The translations under genes were made by a program, and so were the position numbers. The notes under the pieces are model-generated. The model was not told where the DNA came from, did no database searches, and worked only from the letters and a program-made list of their open reading frames with translations. A stretch of DNA of 17,912 nucleotides from Gammaproteobacteria bacterium (GTDB lineage Bacteria; Pseudomonadota; Gammaproteobacteria; Pseudomonadales; Azotimanducaceae), in assembly GCA_030432795.1 (NCBI GenBank), contig JAUILW010000018.1, forward strand, positions 1 through 17,912, in the 5' to 3' direction. Position 1 is the first letter of the stretch, and the number at the start of each line of letters is the position of its first letter. Shown here in pieces: positions 8,901-14,058 of this stretch.

Positions 8901-11684
8901 ACCATCAATGGTGAGCACATCCCGCTGGACGGCGTCAACCGCTTCGGCGTGGAGTACCTGTTGCCGGTGGGTCAGCACAGCTTCGATGTGGCCGTGCACG
9001 ACGCTGGCGAGCCACGCTGGTCGCGGTCATTGTCTGCGGACGTGTCCGGGCGCTACATCTTCCTGGCGGGCTTTGCGGATATCACTGCGTCGGAAAACAA
9101 CATCGCCGGCAACGTGGAGGCGGTATCCGGACAGGACAAGTATGACAACGACTTCCTGGTGGATGGCCGGCTTGCGTTCTATCTCAAGGGTAAGATCCAG
9201 GGTAAATACCTGGTGACGGCGCAGATGGACACCCGCGAGCAGGAGATCGGTGAATTCTTCTCGGGCTTCCTCGATAAGGACCCTGACAGTCTGTTCCGGC
9301 GCTTGGATCCGGATCGCTACTACCCGGTGTACGGCGACGACTCCACCACCGTAAGCGATGTGGACACCATGGGCCGCATGTATGTGAGGGTCGATTGGGA
9401 CCAGTCGCAGATGCTGTGGGGCAACTACAACACGAGCTTCACGGGTACGGAGTTCGCGCAGTACAACCGCAGCCTCTATGGCGCCATGCTGAACTACAAC
9501 GGCACGGACTCCACAGAGCTCGGCGAGAGTTCGACGCAGCTCAAGGCGTTTGCCTCGGAAGCGCAGACAGCCTTTGGTCATGCGGAATTTCTAGGCACCG
9601 GCGGCAGCCTCTACTTTCTGCCGCATCAGGATATTCTGCCAGGCTCGGAAAAGGTCAGCGTCGAAGTGCGCGATCGCGACACCAACCGCGTCGTGGAAAC
9701 GCTGACGCTGGTGCGTGGCCAGGACTACGACGTAGACGAGATTCAGGGTCGGCTGATCCTTTCCCGACCGTTGGCGCAGATCCGCTCGCGGGAGGCGTCC
9801 ATCATCCGGCACACGCCGCTCGATGGCGATGACGCGCTGCTACTGGTGGACTACGAGTATCTGCCGAACGCATTCGATGCCAACCATCTGGCCTGGGGTG
9901 CCCGCGGCAAGAAATGGCTCGGTGACCATGTGGCCATTGGCGGTACCTACGTCGATGAGGGTCGCGGCTCCGAAGCTTACCGGCTCAGCGGCATTGATCT
10001 GACCTTCCAGCAGGGCCGCGGTACGTATCTCAAGATCGAGTACGCCGACACCAACGCAAGCCAGAGCAATGGCTTCTTCTCGGACAATGGCGGTTTGAGC
10101 TTCGCTCAGCGCAGCGCAACCAACGCCTTGGACCGCGACGGCAATGCACTGGGCTTCGAGGCGCGGGCCAACTTCCAGGAGCTGGGCGTGACCGAGCAGG
10201 ACTGGACGGTGGGCCTGTGGTGGCGCGATACGGATCGCGACTTCTCGGTTGCCCGACACGACACCGGCGGCCTGGATCTGCGCGAGTTCGGCTTCGAACT
10301 CACCGGTCACCTGAACGAGAAGCTCGCTTTCATGGCGCGCACCAGTCAGGTGGAGCGGGGCAGTTCTCAGGACGAGCAGTGGAGCATGCTGCTGGACTAC
10401 CAGGCGGACAGCAAGAATCGTCTGCGTTTCGAAGTGCAGCGTGACAAGAACGAAGACAGCTTCACCAACACTGACCGCCAGGAAACGGTGGCCGCGGTGG
10501 AGCTGGCGCATGCCTTTTCCGAGCGTTTTGAGTTGTTTGGCGGTTATCAGACCACCCTCGATGAGAGCGGCCTGGTGGGCACCAACAACGACATGGCGTT
10601 CATCGGTACGCGCAACCGTGTCAGCGACAAGCTGCGCCTGGAAACGGAGGTTACCTCCGGCCATCGCGGCAGCGGTGTGAGCGTGGGCCTCGACTACGCC
10701 CGTACGGATCGGCACAGCCTGTACGGTACCTGGACCCACTCCACGGACTCGACGTTCTCGCCGTCATCCGGCGACCGCTTTACGGTGGGTAACCGCTTCA
10801 AGATCAGCAACCAGACGACGTTGTTCACGGAGAACCAGTTCGTGCACGAGACCACGGGGTCGGGCTTTACCCACTCTTACGGCCTCGACTATGCACCGAG
10901 CCCCGGCTGGGACCTCGGTTTCACCGTGCAGAAGGGCGAACTGGATGCGCTGAGCGGTCTGGTGGACCGTTCTGCCGTGACGCTGGCGGCAGGCTTCCGC
11001 AACGACGGCTTCCAGTGGCGCTCCACGGTGGAGGTGCGCCGTGATGGCGGTGCCGAGCGCCGCGATCAGGTGCTGACCACCAATCGCCTGGACATCCGTG
11101 CCACGGAGTCGCTGCGTCTGCTTGGCAAGTACAACTTCGCCCGCACGGACGACAACAACTCGGCTTTTGGTGACACGCGTTTCGAAGAGGCAGGCCTTGG
11201 CTTCGCCTACCGGCCGGTGAGCAATGATCGCTTCAACATGCTGATGAAGTGGGTCTACCTCTATGACCTCGGCAGTGCAGGACAGATCAACGCGGGCACC
11301 GACCAGCAGTCCCTCATCACGTCTGTGGAAGGGGTGTACCGGCTGACCCCGCGCTGGAAGCTGGCGGCCAAGTATGGTCATCGCAAGAGCGAACTGCGTA
11401 CCGACCGGTCTGCCGGCCACTGGTTCAGCTCGACGGTGGACTTTGCCTCGTCGCGACTGCGCTACCACCTGATCCGTCAATGGGAGGCGGTGGTCGAATA
11501 CCGTCGCCTGCGCATACGCGAGGACGACAGCGTCAAAGATGGCTACCTGGTGGGGCTCGATCGCCACGTGGGCGACCACATGAAGATCGGCGTTGGCTAC
11601 AACTTCGCCGACTTCAGCGATGATCTGCGCATTCTCGACTACGAGCAGCGCGGCTGGTTCCTCAACATCGTCGGCAAGATCTGA
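3..11684 (+). CDS. Giant modular surface protein: DUF11/propeller/TSP3/SdrD-B/OmpA region plus C-terminal outer-membrane beta-barrel (5' partial)
   Basis: The frame is open from the left edge with no stop, and the first codons already encode the middle of a repeated module, so the true start is upstream; the TTG at 60 is only an internal codon. About 3893 residues are visible, ending at TGA 11682-11684. Domain order by nucleotide: DUF11-like modules with two DUF6923-like propellers (3-2940), acidic TSP3 repeats (about 2950-6065), SdrD B-like (6075-6355), carboxypeptidase-regulatory-like (6357-6780), DUF11 (6795-7190), SdrD B-like (7191-7490), degenerate OmpA-like (7510-7720), OmpA-like (7786-8010), an internal signal-peptide-like segment (8094-8165), an extracytoplasmic region, then a predicted beta-barrel to the end. 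Similar domains are typical of cell-surface adhesins and scaffold proteins, with calcium stabilising the TSP3 part. A role in surface attachment or envelope structure is inferred; no enzymatic motif was seen. It may be two genes fused in frame. Confidence 0.93.
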   Translation, partial: LRIDGVGAPQDFDIQAFEDLTSSFGTAVANVGLVDQPGEFFVSLGTVDTGLVLTGNAGFATNPSFDGDTDIGVFDPSQPGSLAGGDIVSVPMTVTFFPDPANAPYDNTFIASGDSTQNGVADQENTDTSNVASIDIVSSLTTFSCTSDLYLARGTPTQFSAIDVAGQSVNNIGSTTHNITYNALGYHATNNLIYSLRFNSTELVVTDANGTSVAIGDVTGLPVADFTSAEVVGNNLLMIPVGANDLWSVDLTTLAATFVGSGTDLQRLLDIALNPIDGQLYGVNESTKQLMRVNPGTGATTVIGPTGIVGVGVGSAYFDVAGNMYAYENGSGRFYTINTSTGAAQQLFTGPTASLTDGASCNQAAPPSVPQIGAAKAAGALSNVSGHVFQLTYDLRIENTGPGVLFDIQAVEDLTTAFGTAVGTLGDVDAAGEYFASIGAIDTSGVTNGGNTAFAANGAYTGSGANTGILDPSTAGSLKPGDFIVVPVTVTFVADGDNAPYFTQFTASGDETENGVADGDATDLSTNGTDVDQNGDVPGNNGDGNPNNTSSSTGVTFVPALTPFACTNALYQGAGSVGNPTDFFTIDPTTGAFTPVGSTVHDLQFNAMGYRTADNLIYSIRHGTTSLVVTDGNGTSISLGSIPGLPSPGAGIYNAGDVIGDTLYISGDSTSNDAELYAVNLVTRSATLLGTTPALVDALDFAGNPADGFLYAVSNGNLFRIDPAGGVTETLIGPTGDPLAFGAAYIDLNGDLYGYDNVGELWFVEPTTGAATLLATGAAVSLNDGTGCPVADPPPVSIGLGAAMEMTGLVDLGATLRATYDIRIENTGTAPAFDVQIFNDLTGAFGTPVSVVGDVDTVGEYFVAVNAISTAGITNGGNTGYSASGPYNGAGANTGVLDASQPGSLNAGDFIVVTITVTFIPDPVNTPFETQATGAVDPTRNGVADSLRTDLSTNGTDVDQNGDIPGNDGDGDPSNTDSPTPLNLPDFDGDGVFDAVDVDDDNDGILDLDEGDTATNTDGDATPDSRDIDADNDGIVDNIEAQAEGSYVAPTGTDTDGDGLDDAYDADNGGTPIVIANTDGADTPDYIDTDADNDGIVDAIEGHDADADGVADTTPAGADADGDGLDDNYDTVVMPAAGNATGSNAPLQNSDGADNRDWRDTDDDNDGVLTVTEGGVGTDSDTDGIPDSRDIDSDNDGIVDNIEMQAEGAYVAPTGTDTDGDGLDDAYDADNGGTPIVIANTDGADTADYIDTDSDNDGILDAIEGHDANRDGVADVTPAGADADLDGLDDNYDTVALPAAGNETGSNAPLQNSDAAGNRDWRDTDDDGDGVATLTEGGVGNDSDGDGQPDYLDADDVDGDGVPDSTDIDNDNDGLTDAQEGAGDSDGDGVPDRFDIDSDNDGVPDNLEAQSDAGYVAPTGTDTDGDGLDDAYDTDNGGTPITPVNSDGADNPDYLDDDSDNDGIPDLTEMHDPDGDGVANPPLPTGTDADGDGLDDAFDTVTGPDPANATGTNAAAQNTDGADTPDYRDADDDNDGIDTSVEGGPGSDDDGDGTPDYLDNDDTDADGLPDSVDVDDDNDGILDVDEGNGATNTDGDALADSRDIDADGDGIVDNIEAQAEGAYTAPSGTDTDGDGLDDAYDPDNGGTPIVPANTDGVDVPDFQDTDSDNDSVPDSIEGHDVDANGVADTAPAGADADADGLDDAYDTLVLPAAGNATGGNAPLQNTDGVDNRDWRDIDDDEDGSATIAEDGNGNSDPTDDDADSDGTPDYLDSDSVADSDGDGLSDINDADADNDGILDVDEGNGVDPSADDDLDGLPNFADPDLAGFTDANGDGVNDAFDADGDGVPNHLDIDSDNDGVPDNTEAQGANVTLPTGTDTDNDGVDDAYDPDQGGTPIVPNNNDGADQPDYLDTDSDNDGVPDATEAHDANMDGLPDTVPAGTDSDGDGLDDAFDTVAGPAPGNSTGSNASPGNTDGTDLPDYLDTDEDNDGVPTADEDANGDGNFANDDTDGDGLPDYLDAVNDIAALSGSVFLDRDSDAVFDPTDTPLENWTVELVQNGTVIATTTVASDGSYSFDDLAPGAGYEIRLRHPVTAATFELISGITLSAGDNLVDQNLPVDPSGVVYSTDGRTPLAGATVTATDGGGAPLPDACVLPGQQSQVTDVDGAYKIDLVLGADAACPSGATIGLSVIAPAGFVDAPSSQIAPEAGALDPTGQPSPLRVQNQVTPPQLGDATTYYLSFVLENGDPDVIHNHIPLDPIGSFDVRLTKTTSRRTATVGDLVPYEIEVRNVGTRDIVGLTVSDSLPGGFRLVDGSVRVEPAMPSLTITGDKPVLIGGIDVAIGQRATIRYFLRVGAGVVNGEYVNTARAVLGTASLGNTAQARIEVVADPDFEQTTIIGKVFDDQDGDGWQDAGERGIPGVRLVTVTGLLIETDAYGRYHLAGVDVSRFDRGQNFYLKLDTATLPDGTEMVSENPRVMRITQGLLNQINFAVRLPQAASVQSIEVGEVFFSPGTAHFRGEHVGLLDDMAAHLARYEGGVITILARAGSEALAVQRAESLKRALMERLGKGGPAFTVEVKTELHDAPMLKSEGDVVRISEDIFFDTASHAIRTEFLPVIKALAEQIRAACGGEVTIEGHADKRGDVAYNQALSERRTASVRQALEDAGAFTKQSKACKAAAGDQSSIQGLEQSRGGVMKSLISRAFAGLLSTMVPIAHAEAADACALDYCATDEGVVVRILSRGEQAPRDAGDDAAALQDGRRVSVRGAVNAPGSAPAEPSIADRADVTAKTRVHTADGSALWLTEDPLRAERKLAFATPTVAVADGKALRFPFYNNYAAFQDHLVLTLYRGEDVDRGVVLDMIAKDPSHVGEFVWQPKGLRAGDEVQVVMRAVNADGAFDETRVQKFVVLDPMSLDAEERERMEERASKPYATIYGRNDLAIQRMPLAASQVRVNGDVRGDRPDITINGEHIPLDGVNRFGVEYLLPVGQHSFDVAVHDAGEPRWSRSLSADVSGRYIFLAGFADITASENNIAGNVEAVSGQDKYDNDFLVDGRLAFYLKGKIQGKYLVTAQMDTREQEIGEFFSGFLDKDPDSLFRRLDPDRYYPVYGDDSTTVSDVDTMGRMYVRVDWDQSQMLWGNYNTSFTGTEFAQYNRSLYGAMLNYNGTDSTELGESSTQLKAFASEAQTAFGHAEFLGTGGSLYFLPHQDILPGSEKVSVEVRDRDTNRVVETLTLVRGQDYDVDEIQGRLILSRPLAQIRSREASIIRHTPLDGDDALLLVDYEYLPNAFDANHLAWGARGKKWLGDHVAIGGTYVDEGRGSEAYRLSGIDLTFQQGRGTYLKIEYADTNASQSNGFFSDNGGLSFAQRSATNALDRDGNALGFEARANFQELGVTEQDWTVGLWWRDTDRDFSVARHDTGGLDLREFGFELTGHLNEKLAFMARTSQVERGSSQDEQWSMLLDYQADSKNRLRFEVQRDKNEDSFTNTDRQETVAAVELAHAFSERFELFGGYQTTLDESGLVGTNNDMAFIGTRNRVSDKLRLETEVTSGHRGSGVSVGLDYARTDRHSLYGTWTHSTDSTFSPSSGDRFTVGNRFKISNQTTLFTENQFVHETTGSGFTHSYGLDYAPSPGWDLGFTVQKGELDALSGLVDRSAVTLAAGFRNDGFQWRSTVEVRRDGGAERRDQVLTTNRLDIRATESLRLLGKYNFARTDDNNSAFGDTRFEEAGLGFAYRPVSNDRFNMLMKWVYLYDLGSAGQINAGTDQQSLITSVEGVYRLTPRWKLAAKYGHRKSELRTDRSAGHWFSSTVDFASSRLRYHLIRQWEAVVEYRRLRIREDDSVKDGYLVGLDRHVGDHMKIGVGYNFADFSDDLRILDYEQRGWFLNIVGKI
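2950..6065 (+). repeat. Thrombospondin type 3-like calcium-binding repeat array with a long internal period
   Basis: About 1040 residues are dominated by DxDxDGxxD-type motifs such as DTDGDGLDDAYD and DSDNDGVPD, the signature of TSP3/EF-hand-like calcium loops. On top of the short repeat lies a higher-order unit that begins at the RDID(A/S)DNDGIVDNIEAQ motif. It starts at 3078, 3567, 4179, 4806 and 5550, giving spacings of 163, 204, 209 and 248 residues. Each unit carries the same internal order: a GTDTDGDGLDDAYD loop, NGGTPI, an EGHD- or MHD-type motif, then a GNATGSNAPLQN-like linker. Bound calcium would make the segment a stiff rod; without it, it should be a floppy polyanion. This is DNA-level repetitive sequence and a likely place for copy-number change and assembly error. 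Confidence 0.9.
6075..7490 (+). other. SdrD B-like, carboxypeptidase-regulatory-like and DUF11 domains (beta-sandwich stalk)
   Basis: Four beta-sandwich segments follow the calcium repeats. An SdrD B/CNA B-like domain (about 6075-6355) reads 'SGSVFLDRDSDAVFDPTDTP' and later 'SDGSYSFDDLAPG'. A carboxypeptidase-regulatory-like segment (6357-6780) contains 'GRTPLAGATVTATD' and 'TDVDGAYKIDL'. A DUF11 domain (6795-7190) contains 'VGDLVPYEIEVRNVGTRDI' and 'VSDSLPGGF'. A second SdrD B-like domain (7191-7490) has 'GKVFDDQDGDGWQDAGERG' and 'TDAYGRYHLAGVD'. In known adhesins such domains form a stalk that holds the binding part away from the cell. No ligand can be inferred. Confidence 0.8.
7510..8010 (+). 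other. Two OmpA-like domains, the first degenerate and the second lacking its C-terminal tail
   Basis: The second copy (7786-8010) begins 'SEDIFFDTASHAIR' and contains 'IEGHADKRGDVAYNQALSERR', the OmpA C-terminal peptidoglycan-binding motif with the Asp (GHAD) and Arg (SERR) that contact diaminopimelate in characterised OmpA domains. The usual last stretch, a GYGE-like turn followed by an NRR-type end, is not seen; the sequence instead runs into a short linker and then a signal-peptide-like segment. The first copy (about 7510-7720) has a parallel layout, 'VFFSPGTAHFRGEHVGLL' then 'AVQRAESLKRALMERLG', but lacks the GHxD motif, so it is probably a non-binding paralogous domain. The working copy should tether the protein to the cell wall in the periplasm. 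Confidence 0.75.
8083..8096 (+). promoter_or_regulatory. Internal Shine-Dalgarno and ATG inside the giant reading frame
   Basis: GAGGAGG at 8083-8089 lies four bases before an in-frame ATG at 8094-8096. The ATG opens a typical Sec signal peptide: Lys at position 2, a hydrophobic core, and an AHA-type cleavage site near residue 22. The +1 frame ends in a TGA at 8095-8097 that overlaps the ATG as ATGA, the usual layout of translationally coupled genes. The giant frame itself continues unbroken across the site. An internal translation start is inferred, not shown. Confidence 0.6.
8094..11684 (+). other. Second protein-like half: signal peptide, periplasmic region and large outer-membrane beta-barrel
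   Basis: Read alone, this segment is a 1196-residue exported outer-membrane protein. It starts with MKSLISRAF, a hydrophobic core and a cleavage site after AHA (near residue 22). A soluble part of about 300 residues follows, with 'FPFYNNYAAFQDHLVLTLYRGED' and a charged helix 'DAEERERMEERASKP'. From about 9045 onward, alternating hydrophobic/polar strands rich in Tyr, Phe, Trp, Asp and Gly, such as 'KYLVTAQMDTREQEIGEFF' and 'RGTYLKIEYADT', run to the C-terminus, as in large transmembrane barrels. The chain ends GWFLNIVGKI, with Ile rather than the usual Phe as last residue. No TonB box, plug domain or known transporter family was recognised. It shares its frame and stop codon with the upstream OmpA part. 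Confidence 0.65.
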
Positions 11685-11693
11685 CGCTTTACT

Positions 11694-11712
11694 GATACCA
11701 TGCTGCCTTCAT
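11694..11712 (-). repeat. Fragment of a third copy of the structured intergenic element
   Basis: GATACCATGCTGC and the following bases to ATC closely match the plus strand at 14011-14029 in copy B (GATACCAGGCTGC...ATC, about 17 of 19 positions), in the orientation of copy B. It abuts copy A directly, ten bases after the stop of the giant gene. It can also pair with 11729-11741 (12 of 13 bases), which would compete with the first hairpin of copy A. Confidence 0.5.
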
Positions 11713-11855
11713 CCAGGCTGCTGAAACAGCAGCCTGGTATCCCGACCAGGGACGGGCGGGCCGCAAATCGAGCACGTGAGTGCTTGATTGGTCGCGAGCG
11801 GCCGTAAGGCTGCGGACGCTGGAAAAGTACAGGAAGTACTTTTCCAGCAGGCTAA
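11713..11855 (+). repeat. Structured intergenic element, copy A (MITE/REP-like)
   Basis: This is a non-coding element of about 140 bp between the giant gene and the DUF3604 gene. It forms four hairpins: arms CCAGGCTGCTG/CAGCAGCCTGG (11713-11737); CGAGCAC/GTGCTTG (11769-11786, with one G-T pair); GCGGCC/GGCTGC (11798-11813, with one G-T pair); and GCTGGAAAAGTAC/GTACTTTTCCAGC (11818-11848). The reverse complement of 13893-14043 matches it along nearly its whole length, at roughly 80-85% identity by eye. It fills almost the whole gap upstream of the DUF3604 gene, so any promoter for that gene must lie within it or upstream; no convincing -35/-10 pair was seen. Confidence 0.85.
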
Positions 11856-11860
11856 AAGAA

Positions 11861-11868
11861 AGGGGGGG
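11861..11868 (+). promoter_or_regulatory. Ribosome-binding site of the DUF3604 gene
   Basis: A purine run, AGGGGGGG, sits four bases before the ATG at 11873. It selects this ATG over the upstream in-frame start at 11780, which would place copy A hairpin sequence inside the coding region and hide the lipoprotein signal. Confidence 0.65.
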
Positions 11869-11872
11869 CAGC

Positions 11873-13897
11873 ATGCGTTATCAGATATCTCTTTTCGTCC
11901 TGTCTTTGGGCCTTGGTGCCTGTTCGGAGCAGGTGGCCGATACAGCCGATCAAAGCAGTACGCCGGTGGCTCCGGTAGTAACGGCGACGGATCGGATGGT
12001 TACCTACACCGAGGCGCGGGAACCCTGCACGCACTACACTGAGAACCGCCTGCCGTTGTTCGGCGACGTGCACGTGCACACCAACTTCTCCTTCGATGCC
12101 GCTGCCAACGCCATTGGCGCGACACCGGTGGACGCCAACCGTTTCGCTAAAGGAGAGGCCATTCCTTTCTGGCCGCTGGGCGAGGACGGCAAACCGGGCG
12201 GCACCTATCAGATCGATCGTCCGTTGGATTTTCTCGCGGTCACCGATCACGGTGAGTTTCTCGGTGAGCGGCGGGTATGTCGCGAGCCTGGCTCGCCAAG
12301 CTACGACACGCCGTTCTGCCAGCAGACACGCGCGGATCAGCGCACCGGCATGGTACTGCTGGGCCAGGTGATCACCACGGAGACGCCTGAGCGCATCGCG
12401 GAGATCTGTGGCGAGGATGGGGAGGTTTGCCTGGAATATGCGCGCAACCCCTGGCAGAAGATGGCGGAAGCGGCGGAAGCAGCTTACGACAAGAGCGAAG
12501 CGTGCGAATTCACGAGCTTCGTTGCGTACGAGTACACCGGCACGCCGCAGACCTCCAACTACCATCGCAACGTCATCTTCAGAAACGGCAACGTACCGGA
12601 CCTGCCGGTTTCCTATATCGATGCGCCCTACGATACTGCCCTGTGGGCCGGTCTGGATGCTGCCTGCGACGAAGCCGCCGGCTGCGACTATCTGACCATT
12701 CCGCACAACTCGAATCTTGCCAACGGACGCATGGCACCGTACATGCGCCTCGAGCCGACGCTGGAAAACCGCCGCAAGTATGCCGAGACCCGTCAGGATC
12801 GTGAGCCGATCATGGAGATCTTCCAGCACAAGGGCGGCTCTGAATGCATCAACGGCCTGACCAGCATCCTTGCCGAGCCCGATGAGCTGTGTGACGTGGA
12901 GGGTGTGCGCTGGATGGGCCAGGAAGAGTCCTACGCCACCCGCGATTTTTCCACCGGTCAGCTTGTCATGGGGCAGCAAACGGAAGTCACGCAGGAGTGC
13001 GCTGACGGCGAAGTAGGTGGCAACGGCATGCTGGGTGCCGGCTGTGTGCACCCAACAGATTTCCACCGATCTGGTCTACTCGTAGGTCTTGCGGAGGAGC
13101 AGGAGATCGGCATCAACCCGGTGAAGCTCGGCGCCATTGCATCCACCGATACCCATGCAGCGACGCCAGGGGCTGCGCGTGAAGACGATTGGCGCGGCCA
13201 CGTCTCGGTGGAAGCAACCCCCGCTGAGCGCCTGCAGCCCGGCCTGCTGACCAGCGGCATCGACGGCAACCCGGGAGGATTGGCTGGCGTGTGGGCGGTG
13301 GAAAACTCCCGCGACGCCATCTTCGAGGCCATGAAGCGCCGTGAGGTGTTCGGCACCTCAGGGCCACGCATCGTGCCGCGCTTTTTCGCTGGATGGGGTT
13401 ATCCCGCAGACGCGTGCAGCCGTGCCGACCTCGTCGACATCGGCTACGCGCAGGGTGTGCCCATGGGGGGCGATCTTTCGGCTGCGGGTGAGGCCAAACC
13501 GACATTCATCGCCTCGGCGCTTCGCGACTCCGGCGACGGTTCCGCACCGCTGCAGAAGCTCGAGCTGATCAAAGGTTGGGTGGATGCCGACGGCAAGATG
13601 CACAGCTCCGTGACGACCATCGCCGGTGGCGACAACGATGCGACGGTGGCTGCCGATGGCAGCCGCAAGGGGGGCGGCCACGAAAGCCTGTGCGCGGTGT
13701 ATACCGATGAGGCGTTCGATGCCAGCGTGCCGAGCTACTACTACGTCCGTGCGGTGGAAAATCCGACGTGGCGTTGGCACATGTACGACTGCCAGCGACT
13801 GCCGGAGGCAGAGCGTCCGGCGGCGTGCAGCGACGGAAGCTATCCCAGCACCGTGCAGGAGATGGCCTGGACTTCACCCGTCTGGTACAAGCCCTAG
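11873..13897 (+). CDS. DUF3604 family lipoprotein (PHP/amidohydrolase-like)
   Basis: This encodes 674 residues, close to the usual length of DUF3604 proteins. The chosen ATG follows a purine-rich RBS and opens a lipoprotein signal peptide with lipobox SLGLGAC (Cys17) and Ser at +2, which predicts outer-membrane sorting. The mature protein carries metal-site-like motifs: GDVHVHTNFSFDA (His67, His69), AVTDHGE (Asp125, His126, Glu128), IPHNSN (His278), EIFQHKGGSE (Glu315, His319) and STDTHAATPG (Asp426, His428). This pattern resembles the PHP metallo-phosphoesterase/amidohydrolase fold. The C-terminus, MAWTSPVWYKP, looks like the family's normal end. A metal-dependent hydrolase in the periplasm or at the outer membrane is inferred; the substrate is unknown. 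The gene sits between two inverted copies of a structured repeat and converges with putA. There is no clear operon partner. Confidence 0.92.
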   Translation: MRYQISLFVLSLGLGACSEQVADTADQSSTPVAPVVTATDRMVTYTEAREPCTHYTENRLPLFGDVHVHTNFSFDAAANAIGATPVDANRFAKGEAIPFWPLGEDGKPGGTYQIDRPLDFLAVTDHGEFLGERRVCREPGSPSYDTPFCQQTRADQRTGMVLLGQVITTETPERIAEICGEDGEVCLEYARNPWQKMAEAAEAAYDKSEACEFTSFVAYEYTGTPQTSNYHRNVIFRNGNVPDLPVSYIDAPYDTALWAGLDAACDEAAGCDYLTIPHNSNLANGRMAPYMRLEPTLENRRKYAETRQDREPIMEIFQHKGGSECINGLTSILAEPDELCDVEGVRWMGQEESYATRDFSTGQLVMGQQTEVTQECADGEVGGNGMLGAGCVHPTDFHRSGLLVGLAEEQEIGINPVKLGAIASTDTHAATPGAAREDDWRGHVSVEATPAERLQPGLLTSGIDGNPGGLAGVWAVENSRDAIFEAMKRREVFGTSGPRIVPRFFAGWGYPADACSRADLVDIGYAQGVPMGGDLSAAGEAKPTFIASALRDSGDGSAPLQKLELIKGWVDADGKMHSSVTTIAGGDNDATVAADGSRKGGGHESLCAVYTDEAFDASVPSYYYVRAVENPTWRWHMYDCQRLPEAERPAACSDGSYPSTVQEMAWTSPVWYKP

Positions 13898-14043
13898 CAG
13901 GGTGCTGAAAAAGTACTTCCTGTACTTTTTCAGCGACCGCGGGCTGTCGCCCGCTCACGCCGAATCAAGCACTTACGTGCTTGGTTCGCGGCCCGTCCGT
14001 TCCTGGCCGGGATACCAGGCTGCTTTATCAGCAGCCTGCTAGG
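13893..14043 (-). repeat. Structured intergenic element, copy B, with terminal inverted repeats
   Basis: This is the inverted counterpart of copy A, filling the gap between the convergent DUF3604 and putA genes. Its ends are inverted repeats: TAGCAGGGTGCTGAAAAAG at the left and, read on the minus strand, TAGCAGGCTGCTGATAAAG at the right (17 of 19 identical), extended outward by CC/GG. Inside are hairpins with arms GCTGAAAAAGTAC/GTACTTTTTCAGC (13904-13934), GCGGGC/GCCCGC (about 13938-13954), CAAGCAC/GTGCTTG (13966-13983) and CAGGCTGCT/AGCAGCCTG (14016-14038). The layout is that of a non-autonomous miniature element. The left terminus contains the TAG stop codon of the DUF3604 gene. No transposase is present in the window. 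Confidence 0.85.
13904..13934. terminator. Possible bidirectional terminator hairpin between convergent genes
   Basis: A perfect 13-bp stem (GCTGAAAAAGTAC with GTACTTTTTCAGC) and a five-base loop begin seven bases after the DUF3604 stop codon. The stem is A/T-rich at its centre, and the T-run lies inside the arm rather than after it, so it is not a classical Rho-independent terminator. Its position between convergent genes makes a transcript-end or mRNA-stabilising role plausible. Confidence 0.35.
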
Positions 14044-14058
14044 CGGATAGGGCCGGCG

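Noticed and set aside
11780..11872. Upstream in-frame start at 11780 for the DUF3604 gene
   Set aside because: The added 31 residues would be translated from the hairpin element and would bury the lipoprotein signal; the ATG at 11873 has a strong purine RBS.
11852..13066. Minus-strand open frame of 404 codons opposite the DUF3604 gene
   Set aside because: It is antisense to conserved catalytic motifs, begins within the repeat element, and shows no recognisable protein features.
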